From positions 21,161,001 through 21,225,000 of the forward strand of contig OY727099.1 of assembly GCA_963402885.1 (NCBI GenBank): 64,000 nt of DNA. The letters are read 5' to 3'. The notes beneath the pieces are model-generated. The model worked only from the letters and a program-made list of their open reading frames with translations, searched no databases and had not been told where the DNA came from. Source of the stretch: Antedon bifida (taxonomy: Eukaryota; Echinodermata; Crinoidea; Comatulida; Antedonidae). The translations under genes were made by a program, and so were the position numbers. Below, in pieces: positions 24,101-32,288 of this stretch; the first letter of the stretch is position 1; every line of letters begins with the position of its first letter.

Positions 24101-27100
24101 GTTACATTACAACCACATTTTTATATGAAAATTATTTCAAATTTTTTTTTTTAAATCCAAGCTTCACTTTATCATATAAAACATCTCACTAAAGAGTTGT
24201 TGAAAATTGAAAAAGATTAGCTTTATACCTTTTTGACTTGGGTTGAGTGAGGAATCACTGGCACTTATATCGAATGAGTCGCCGGCCTCAGAGTCGCACT
24301 CGATGATGGAGTCCGAGCGAATCAATTCAGAAGATTCATCAGCATATTCTTCATCATCCTCAATCAACTCAAGCTTTGAATAAAATATAAAGATGTAGAT
24401 TTTTAATAATCTGTCTCAGAAATAAAATATTTATTCTACTAGGACTAAAACTACAGTATTGTATCATATACTCGGCATACGATGCAATACACCTACATAC
24501 AGTATACAATGATTGTAGTTTATTATTACTTGCAACAATTCATTGATCGGAGAGCTGCATATATTTTATTTCAGAGAATGTCAGTCTGCTCTCTATCCTT
24601 GTTACCCAAAAGCTAAATTTTTAACAAACTATTACCTGCAAGTCTTCCTTGTAAATTATTACAATATTTTCCAGTTTTAAACTATCATCTGCCAATTCAT
24701 GCTGTATATCATCTGCCAATTCATGCTGCATATAATCTGCCAATTCATGCTGTATATTGTCTGCCAATTCATGTGGTGTATCAACTGCCACTTCATGTAG
24801 TGTATCGTCTGCCAATTCATGTGGTGTATCGTCTGCCAATTCATGTGGTGTATCGTCTGCCAATTCATGTGGTGCATCATCTGCCAATTCATGTGTTGTA
24901 TCATCTGCCAATTCATGTTGCATATCGTCTGCCAATTCTGGTGTATCGTCTGCCAATTCATGTTGTATATCTTCTGCCAATTCATGTTGTGTATCATCTG
25001 ATGTTTTATGTCTGTTATCTGCCGAACAACGTTGAATATTATATGCTTTTTTATCAGTTATCTCAAGAAGTCTGCGTTTGTTTCTATATTTTCTTGTAGA
25101 AAAATATATTTTACTCGCTTGTGAGGCCATACTCGATGATTGGTTACTTGTATCACAGTCTTCTTCTAAACCTTCAATAAAAATTAAGTGATAGGATAAA
25201 AATATTTAAATGAATGTAATATATACTGTATTTGAATCAACTTAATTTTAATTATTTTAACAATAGATGTTTCTAATAATTCAACTTCTTTCTAACAAAT
25301 CTGTCCTCTATTTCTTTCTTTTTTTTTACCTTTCCATTCTTTGGTTCCATTTTCATTTCGATTTTCTACCACTTCTCCCAAACTGGAAGCCTCCAGTTCA
25401 TTTAGTTCTACTACTTCAAATGAATTTAGTCCTTTTCTTGTTTTAGTATTGTTTGTGGTATTTTCTTCATTTAAGTTTCTCTGTAAAATATTATTATTGT
25501 CTATTCTTTTACTTCCAAATTCTTCTTCACTTTCTTCTTCAACCACTTCTCCCTCAGAAGACAGAAGTTCAAGCTTGATAAAAACCACTCAATAAATAAA
25601 AGGTCATGGTAAGGTCAAATACACCAACCTGGCTGGCAAGTCTGAACTTGCCTTTGAAACAAATGCTATTGGCCTCATTGAATTATGCCAATCAGATGTG
25701 CTTTAATGAACTTCTTAGTAATTACATTGTTTAGCTATCAAGGGTCAAGGTCAGTTGGGTAAACTATTGTTCATAGCATGGACTAATATACCTCCATGCT
25801 CATACAGTAATATCTATATTATTATTATAAACATGACCAGAAAGAAGCAAAAGTACATTAGATTTACTCTCTCTCACTTGGGTTTCTTCATCATGTATAA
25901 GATACATGTTTGCTATTGGACAGTATTCTACTATTAGGTCTAACTATATAAAAACATTATAAAATTGTACACAAAATTAAAATTTACCTGTACGTTTCTT
26001 AGTAATACAAGTTCTGGGTTTTCTAGTTTTCCACATCCTAAATCGTCTTGAATTTCTTCTTCAACCAGTTCTCCCTCAGATGATAGAAGTTCAAGCTTGA
26101 TAAAAACATAAAATAAGTAAAAGACCATGTTATAATGAATACACCATTCTGATTAGCAAGTTTAAACTCTCTCACTTTGGGACACCCCTGTTCATGAAAC
26201 AAATAATGAGCAATATACGTTTCAACCAATGATTTTATATAGCCGAAGGCTAGATAACAAACTGCAATGTTATCGCAGTTCAAAAATTGATTCTCCATGG
26301 AGAGGGAACCAACAAGACTGCAATCGACCAATCAGATATACCCTACGCAGTACGCACTGCTAAACGCCTGTGTTGAGCCTATCTGCGTAAGAACAATACG
26401 CAACGCAGCGTGTTAAGCGTATAAACGCGAATGCATTCTATATGATCCTCGTATACAAAAAATGGTAGATTACCAAGAACGATTTCAATATATTTAATTT
26501 CATAAAAACTTCACTGTTCTTTGACAAGAATATGTGTTTATGTGGTCTTAATGTATTATATTAGATTATTATTTTTTATAATAAATAATATTTTTGAACA
26601 CATTTACGGCTGCCATCTTGTTGGTTCCCCTCCTGTTGGAATCACTTTTCAGTCTGGAGTACACACTCTAGCCTTCGGCTTATTACATCTCTCTTGTTTT
26701 AACACAAAGGCCAACCACTATCCAGGAGATACCCCTATTAAGGTGACAGGTTTTTGTTTGGTTCTAAAGTTGTCCCCTTAATAGAGTTACTTTATCTAAC
26801 ATATTTCTACATTGTTCTTAATTTTGTATGCTGTTCTATTAAACCATAAAGCCTGTTTTCCAGTCGACGTTGAGTTGCGGTGCATCACGTTGAATAAACT
26901 GGATCCAACGATTTTCCAGGAAAACGGTGCAAAATCTGTAAATATTAGTAGTCTGGCTCGATCATCGTTATTGTTATTTATTTTAAACTTGACAATTTGA
27001 AAATTCAACGCAACTTGCCTTAACGTTATGTCAACTGGAAAAAAGGCTTAAGAAGCATGCTTTATAGAAGATTGTACAAAAAAAGTAACATTTACGTTTT

Positions 27101-30100
27101 TTAGTAGTACAATTTCTGGGTTTTCTAGTTTTCTAATTCCCAATTCTTCAACTTCTTCTTCCAGTAATTCTTCCTCAGAGGAGGACAAAAGCTCAAGCTT
27201 GATAAAAACATTAAGAAAAGGTCAGAAAGTAGTTTGCTTTGCTTTGCTTGGCAAGCATCATTTATTTAATACATAGTTTTTACGTTATTTTTACATTAGG
27301 CCTTAATACTACTGTACTAGACTGTTCATTAACAATCAGATCGAAGGGAACTCAGAGTTTGAAATGAAAAACTTAAGCTCTGTCTACACTATCAAACTTG
27401 ATGTGACAAAACAAATGTGATGTGCCCATATATGGACATGAAGATGTCATAACACTACCATATTTGGCCATACCACTACCATATTTGGCCATACCACTAC
27501 CATATTTGGCCATAACCACTGACCATATTGGGCACATCACATTTTTGTCACATAAAGTCTGATAAGACAGAGCTTTACACATTGTTTAACATTAAATGTA
27601 AAAAATAGTACAGTATTAATGTGCTTTTTACACACTGCAAAGCAAAAAAAAAAGGAAGAAGAAAATCCAAGAAGAAGGTTTAGATTATGTCTGCCCCACA
27701 AACACTTACTGTGCCATCATTAAGCTCCATCTACACTACCAAACTTTATGTGAAAAAAATATGATGTGCCCATATATGGAAACAATGACGTCATATCACT
27801 ACCATATTTGGGCACATCACACTTTTTTTGTCAAACTAGTTTGATAGTGCTGGATGGATTGGTATTGGTATGGATTCCACCATCTAACCAATCCCAAAAA
27901 GTTGGGAAGAGGTGGTGAGACACAAAGATAGAGAATAAAATGATTTACCTCTAAATCGTCTTTGTAAATAATCAGCCCACCTGTTTCTGCTACGTTTATA
28001 GTACCAACGTTTTCCATGGTATTGTTAGATTCTTGCGTTTCATACTCGGAGTTCATTTCCATACGAGAATCATTCGCAAAATTGCATAAGTTGGATAAGT
28101 TGTAAATACTGTCTTCAGAATTATTTCCTACAAACTTCACACGTCTAAATACAAATGAGATTTGTTATTACAAATGACGCAAAACAATTTAGCTATTAAA
28201 GATGAAACTAACGTTGGACCCAACAAGACATAAAGCTCTGTCTACACTATCAAACTTTATGTGACAAAAAAATGTGATGTGCACATATATTGACATGATG
28301 ATGTCATACCACTACCATAATTGGCCATATCATTACCATATTTGGGCACATCACATTCATAGGGATTGCAGAAAATGTTTGTTTCCACTTAAGAATGACA
28401 GTTCTCTTACCTTTTGTCTAATATGTAATTCTCATCATCGACATTCATTTGAGAGAATTGTTCAGTACTGAGTAAGCTAAATTCCATCACTTTGAGGTAG
28501 AATTCTGTCTTTTTTTCCTGAAGAAGATAAAAAGCTAAATATACTGCAAGTGTAAACAATGTACAGTGGAGTCGAATGGCCAAGCAGTTTGGCAGTGACG
28601 CCGTAAAATATATTTAAAAAATCAGCTCTCCTCATCAAATTTAGTTCTGGTGGTAGAACACATTTTCTTGGATATAAGTACTTAAAACTGGAGCTCCAGT
28701 GTACACATTTAGATTGTGTGCATTTTAAAGAACCCAGTGCATCTTTTGGAAGACAGAGGGTTGACCTGCATTCCAGTGGCATAATACAGGAGGAAAGGCC
28801 GATGGCTTAGCACTCCTAAGGAGCCCTCAAACGCTGGGTAGTTGCATTTGAGCTGTCAATCTGGGTTCCCTTAACCTATGAGGCCCCTGGGTTTAGAAAA
28901 TGAATGCTCATAGCCACTGCTACATTTAGGATTGGTAGTGCTCATTAAGCCTCATCACAGTGCAAAGTTATACTGTACATACCTCATGGTAATTAGTTCC
29001 AATTTCGTATTTGGTAAGAGTAATACGTGATTTGGCAAGGTCTGCGAATGTACATCCTGAAATACTGTCTTGATCACTGAAAATATAATGACATTATTGA
29101 AAAAGAAATGACATTTATTGACAAATCAATGACATTATTGACAATGACATTTAGTGACAAAGCAATGACATTATTGACAAATAAATGACATTATTGACAA
29201 AGCAATAATAATAATATATTCACTTTACTCCAAAAAGTATAAATAAATACATATTAACAAAGAAATGACATTATTGACAAAGTAATAACATTTTTACACT
29301 GCATTATAGGAGAAGAAAAAGAGAATTAAAAGTATAAATAACTTTTAATTTCAATTTTTCTATTCACAGCCAACAGAGATATGAAACCTGCACTAACAGG
29401 CTGAGAGAAAACAAAGCAATTTCATTAAATTTAGATACAGATATGGATAAATTATCATAAAATATATAAATACCATTAACATCCAAAGTATTAAGATTAG
29501 GGTGAAAATGGTAGGCCTTTAGTAGGCTACACAGCCAGTGGCCTAAGGCAGAGGCCTGAGGCTCTTTTTTCTTACTTTGTTACAACTACAAAATGGCCTA
29601 TTCAAAGTCTGATTTTATTAAACTTCATTTTCATGTTTTTGGACAATACATCTTTAATTAAAATAAAAGGTAGTAATTACCAATCATAATTGTTTACACA
29701 ATTTTTGGTGAAATATGCATCAATATTCTGATACTTATCGGTCAAAATTCCATGTCCAAAGTAAATATCTTCAATTGGAGGATCTAAAATCTAAAGAAAA
29801 AGATTACTTCTCTAATGAAACATTGTATTTGTTCAGTATTTATTAGTATTCTACTTTTACTTCTGTGTTTCATTAATTTTTCAATATTATCAAAAGTCAG
29901 TGTTATTTTCAATGTTAAGTGGCTGTGCTTATAAATAATCACTATTCTATATTTATTATTATCATCATTATTGTAAATAAACACTGTAAATAATCACTGT
30001 ATATCTTATAATTATTATTGTTGTAAAAATCACTATACTACATGTTATTATGGTTATCATTTTTATGAAAAAAATAAATTATTATTTTGTTATGATTGAT

Positions 30101-30254
30101 TGAATAAAGTTCACTGAGACAAAAACAAAATTTCAAATCATACAACCTCCACAGAAACAATTTCCGCCATCAAATATTGAGTTGTATCAAAGCCAGCATG
30201 GCTCAACCAGTAAATCCAGGGGAAACCAACTGGGTTATTCCTTGCAACTTCCAT
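20964..30254 (-). CDS. ACD: TPP1-like shelterin protein (12 coding exons, span)
   Basis: Predicted telomere protein TPP1 (ACD), which in vertebrates bridges POT1 to TIN2 and recruits telomerase through its OB-fold. Coding exons, high to low coordinate: 30254-30147, 29790-29681, 29076-28983, 28517-28411, 28144-27949, 27197-27096, 26095-25988, 25573-25330, 25171-24636, 24373-24229, 23174-22537 and, tentatively, 21113-20964. Every junction is GT-AG and every phase agrees (0, 2, 0, 2, 0, 0, 0, 1, 0, 1, 0), giving about 845 residues. Human ACD is shorter (about 460-540). The identification rests on exons 1-4, especially EFYLKVMEFSLLSTEQ, which matches the vertebrate TPP1 OB-fold pattern as I recall it. 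The ATG at 30254 starts just before the fold; the frame is open upstream to the acceptor at 30270, so an extra N-terminal exon is possible. The rest is acidic and fast-evolving, as expected for TPP1. Confidence 0.75.
21114..22120. other. Intron 11 of the TPP1-like gene, with a CpG-richer part
   Basis: Between proposed exons 11 and 12. Around 21230-21660 the sequence is less AT-rich, with several CpGs and a 58-codon + strand open frame (from ATG at 21422) of no recognisable family. It could be a second promoter region. Nothing else was seen. Confidence 0.3.
22121..22390 (+). mobile_element. tRNA-derived SINE of a second family, copy 1
   Basis: Starts with a Leu/Ser-type A box (TTGCCGAGTGGTTAAGACAG) and has a weak B box (GGTTCTAATGGTAGAATG). 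It is followed by TCCAGTGTACACATAATG, then a GTGCACTTTAAGGAACC block and an ACATCTTTCGAGAC block. The last blocks recur at 28690-28770. It lies in intron 11 of the TPP1-like gene. Confidence 0.6.
22537..24373 (-). CDS. ACD: TPP1-like exons 10 and 11
   Basis: Exon 10 (24373-24229) starts LELIEDDEEYADE after an AAG acceptor, echoing exons 6-8, and ends in phase 1. Exon 11 (23174-22537) restores the frame (Glu split) and encodes 212 residues of low complexity rich in Ser, Asn, Gln and Lys. It has basic clusters that look like nuclear localisation signals (TAKRKKLEH, PAKKRKTN). It ends at AAAG followed by GTAGGA, phase 0. The intron between them carries a 477-bp TA-flanked inverted-repeat element. 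Confidence 0.65.
23581..24057. mobile_element. 477-bp TA-flanked inverted-repeat element
   Basis: Ends read GGGAGGTTTCGCAATGCTAC and, at the other side, the complement of GGGAGGTTTCGTAACCTTAC. Both continue into TACGAATA-type blocks, about 35 bp of imperfect inverted repeat in all. TA dinucleotides flank both ends, suggesting a TA target as in Tc1/mariner-like elements. No transposase frame. It lies in the intron between exons 10 and 11 of the TPP1-like gene. Confidence 0.75.
24636..25171 (-). CDS. ACD: TPP1-like exon 9 with an 8-residue tandem repeat
   Basis: Starts in phase 1 (Gly split), has a basic stretch (KYRNKRRLLE), then about 13 copies of the octapeptide HELADDTP or variants (HELADDIQ, HELADNIQ, HEVAVDTP), and ends LKLENIVIIYKEDLQ at the donor. 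The repeat is a 24-bp minisatellite at 24690-24990. It is strongly acidic and probably disordered or helical. The same 24-bp periodicity leaves several other frames and the opposite strand open; these are artefacts. Confidence 0.75.
25330..27197 (-). CDS. ACD: Three paralogous acidic exons 6, 7 and 8 of the TPP1-like gene
   Basis: Exons 27197-27096, 26095-25988 and 25573-25330 all begin directly after an AAG acceptor with LELLSS, then a glutamate-rich run (for example EGEVVEEESEEE). Exons 6 and 7 also share KLENPE(I/L)VLL near their ends. Introns before them share the ending TTTTATCAAG. This is clear tandem exon duplication. All are phase 0 at the start, so copies can be added or skipped without changing frame. 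Exon 8 is longer (81 codons, ending in phase 1). The repeated LELLSSE core could be a binding motif; that is inference. Confidence 0.7.
26847..27051. mobile_element. MITE family 3, copy A
   Basis: Ends AAAGCCTGTTTTCCAGTCGA and, inverted, TCAACTGGAAAAAAGGCTTA. It is related to the better preserved copy at 56244-56450. It sits in the intron between exons 6 and 7 of the TPP1-like gene. Confidence 0.7.
27373..27577. mobile_element. MITE family 1, copy D
   Basis: In the intron between exons 5 and 6 of the TPP1-like gene. It has the same termini, but the centre is expanded by three tandem copies of an ACCATATTTGGCCAT motif, making it longer than its relatives. Confidence 0.8.
27720..27850. mobile_element. 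MITE family 1, copy E (right end damaged)
   Basis: TTAA then GCTCCATCTACACTACCAAA at the left; the right part ends after AGTTTGATAGTGC without the final GTAGACAGAGC. It lies about 100 bp downstream of exon 5 of the TPP1-like gene. Confidence 0.75.
27949..28144 (-). CDS. ACD: TPP1-like exon 5
   Basis: Follows the OB-fold in phase 2 (Arg split across the junction) and begins RVKFVGNNSED. It is serine/asparagine-rich and ends IIYKDDLE at the donor. That ending is repeated at the end of exon 9 (IIYKEDLQ), suggesting that an exon pair was duplicated. By position it may correspond to the POT1-binding linker of TPP1, but no diagnostic motif is visible. Confidence 0.65.
28231..28358. mobile_element. 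MITE family 1, copy F (right end missing)
   Basis: Left terminus AAGCTCTGTCTACACTATCA is intact; the copy breaks off after GGGCACATCACATT. It sits in the intron between exons 4 and 5 of the TPP1-like gene. Confidence 0.75.
28411..30254 (-). CDS. ACD: TPP1-like OB-fold exons 1-4
   Basis: Together about 140 residues. Exon 1 has a GFPWIYWL segment, comparable to the PWI..L start of the TPP1 OB-fold, and ends YLMAEIVSVE. Exon 2 has GILTDKYQNIDAYFTKNCV, a strand-turn-strand like the 'VSDGTHSVRCLVT' part of human TPP1. Exon 3 has CTFADLAKSRITLTKYEIG. Exon 4 has EFYLKVMEFSLLSTEQFSQ, the strongest match. Phases 0, 2, 0, 2 link them exactly. The intron between exons 3 and 4 contains a SINE; the one between exons 2 and 3 contains a minisatellite. 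In vertebrates this domain contacts telomerase; whether that holds here is inference. Confidence 0.78.
28562..28770 (+). mobile_element. tRNA-derived SINE of a second family, copy 2
   Basis: A-box-like GAATGGCCAAGCAGTTTGG, B-box-like AGTTCTGGTGGTAGAAC, then CTCCAGTGTACACATT, GTGTGCATTTTAAAGAACCC and GCATCTTTTGGAAGACAG, matching copy 1 in order. The 5' end lies just beyond the acceptor of TPP1-like exon 4. Similar unclassified sequence continues to about 28950. Confidence 0.6.
29088..29290. repeat. Intronic minisatellite GACATTATTGACAAA
   Basis: About nine degenerate units of 16-24 bp built on GACATTATTGACAAA, starting about 12 bp from the exon 3 acceptor of the TPP1-like gene on its intronic side. 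Confidence 0.75.
29590..29658. mobile_element. MITE family 2, one-ended fragment
   Basis: Carries the block GGCCTATTCAAAGTCTGAT and the right terminus GACAATACATCTTTAA only. It is in the intron between exons 2 and 3 of the TPP1-like gene. Confidence 0.7.
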
Positions 30255-30807
30255 TGCCAAAGTGCTAAACTATAAATATGATTGCTTATTTTATTTTTTT
30301 GCTGATATTAAAATATTGATGCGATATGAATACATTTCAAACTCTGCAAAATAAAAATTTAATTTAAAATTTTTAATTTATAATTAACAATACAAGGCAT
30401 GATTTATTATCATAATTATTAGTCTTATAAGTCTTAATGATAGGGTTAAGTAAGGGGCATAGTACAGTAGTAGGGCCTAGCTAGCTATCTATCTATGCCT
30501 GAGTTACTCCTACTATATAGCTAGGATAGTCAGGCCATGCCACGTGTTCTGGGCCTGCAACTAGCCTAGTTTAGTTCCTACCTAGCCTAGGCCTAGCCCT
30601 CCTAGGTTTATTTTTAGGTTAATTGATTAGGCCTACAACTAATTATAGGATGCCTAGGCTAGAACGTTTATATAGTTCAATTGTGATTAAAATATTAACA
30701 TAAACAAATGTATGTATGTAAACTAAAAGTAAAACGGTAACAAAATTGCATAATTATTCAGTTCTTGTTTTCATCGTCACGCTTTGCTGATTTTAGATAA
30801 AATTTAC

Positions 30808-30845
30808 CGCGCGCTCTCTTCCCCTCTCGCCGCCCTCTACAAATA
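30808..30845 (-). promoter_or_regulatory. ACD: GC-rich island: probable 5' UTR exon end and promoter of the TPP1-like gene
   Basis: This is one of the few GC-rich spots in the region. On the minus strand it reads GAGGGCGGCGAGAGGGGAAG, then AGAGCGCGCG followed by GTAAAT, a good donor. The intron would run from 30807 to the acceptor at 30270, upstream of the ATG at 30254. No ATG lies in the visible part of the leader. A MITE family 2 copy begins about 55 bp further upstream. Confidence 0.4.
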
Positions 30846-30899
30846 AAAATTACGGTGGCCTGTAAGTGTCACGGCAACTTCCAATAATATCATGGCAAT

Positions 30900-31243
30900 T
30901 TAAAGATGTATTGTCCCCCAAAAACATGAAAAGTAAAGATTAATAAAATCAGATTTTGAATAGATTATTTGTAGTTTTAATAAAGTTAATCACTTCAGAT
31001 GAAAAATAACCAGAAAAAAATATATGTTTTCACTTATAAAATGACAAGTTAAATTCAACCAAAAACCCATTGGCTGGCAGACAATTTGACCATTTTCTGT
31101 TTTAAAATTACATTTTTTTCAGGTAAATACATTTTTTCGATCCAGTTTTTTGTCAAAGTGGATAACTATTGTTACATTAAAATGGCATATTCAACAAATA
31201 TTGTGTTAATAATTATTTGTTCAAGGGGACAATACATCTTTAA
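30900..31243. mobile_element. MITE family 2, copy C
   Basis: About 344 bp, flanked by TTAA on both sides, with ends AAAGATGTATTGTCCCCCA and GGGGACAATACATCTTTAA. It lies next to the GC-rich presumed 5' end of the TPP1-like gene. Confidence 0.8.
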
Positions 31244-31820
31244 ATAAAAAAAAGCCACGGCATTTTTTTTTAAGTCACATTAATAAAAAAAAACCTCCCA
31301 CGGCAATTTTAAATAAAAAATCACGGCAAATTTAAAAAAAATAGCAATTTAATCAAAATACCACGGCAACTTAAAAAATGAATTGTTCACCATCTTTGAA
31401 TTGCGGTGCGGTCCAAGAAACAAGCAAGAATACACATAGCCATAGGACTATCTGATCAACCCCGATATCTCAGTACAAGAAATCTGTTTGTGGAAAATAA
31501 CGTTCCATCTTTGTATGAATTCTTAAGGCTCAACATTAATTTATATTTTTCTTTACAGAAGTATTAAATGCAAAAATAGAATCTGAATTTGTATAACATG
31601 AATATTTATTTTTTGAGTCCAAAATGTATTTTAAGCGGAGAAAGGCCCTGTCAACAAATAATTCTTGGTCCACTCTCCATAACGGTTGTCATATAATGCT
31701 TTTGTATTTCTTTTTTTTCTTATTATCTTATTGTATAGAATATGTTCATATGCACAGTTTGTCTAAAATAAAGTTTAACATTTAATTGAATATTGTATAT
31801 TTGCTATTGGTATTTTAAAA
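31244..31820. other. Upstream flank of the TPP1-like gene
   Basis: Contains four or five spaced copies of CACGGCAA(A/C/T)TT in A-rich DNA (31255-31375; another near 30867). No exon was recognised. The large duplicated array starts just after it. Confidence 0.35.
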
Positions 31821-32247
31821 TTATTATTATTATTATTAGGGTGCACTACCGATATGTTTTTGCCGCTGTTGCAAAAGCGTCATTCAAAAGATTATTAGTA
31901 CATAGCAAAAAATAGGCCTATCATGGATTTCAACATGTTTGAATATCAAAAACTGTAGCTAATAAAGAGCTGCATATGAAATTGTGGTGGTGGTTGATTT
32001 ACTGCCAACTAAATAAGTCCGGGCCTATTAGGCCTAGTTTGATAAATTAATATTAGTTTACTATTTTCAACCAACACGCTTACTTTAGATTATGATTCAT
32101 CACTGTTTTGAGTCATCACTGTTTTGGGTAATCACTGTTTTGAGTGCCGCCGTCCTAAAGGTAAACTATCTCTCAATCGATAATGAAATCATCAAACAAA
32201 ATAAAAGAGAATATTATCAATCAGAAAGCAAACACCATTGTATTCAG

Positions 32248-32288
32248 ATAGACCATTTTGCTTGTCGTATCTGCTTGTACATTCAAAG
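32248..32288 (+). other. Exon-like 41-bp core, copy 1 of 12
   Basis: Preceded by TGTATTCAG and followed by GTAAAG. The best frame would encode ILLVVSACTFK, hydrophobic like a signal peptide, but here it begins with TAG. An upstream donor-like site (CCTAAAG then GTAAAC, 32158) and a downstream acceptor-like site (ATTTCAG, 32648) are also present. Coding status is unproven. Confidence 0.4.

Noticed and set aside
24690-24990. A CRISPR-like array
   Set aside because: Units are contiguous 24-bp repeats without unique spacers and are in a eukaryotic exon.
24677-25099. Long open frames on both strands across the 24-bp repeat
   Set aside because: A repeat whose unit is divisible by three and lacks stops opens several frames at once. 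Only the minus frame joins neighbouring exons in phase.
28477-28782. A 101-codon minus-strand gene
   Set aside because: It overlaps the SINE copy at 28562-28770 and the acceptor side of TPP1-like exon 4 in another frame.
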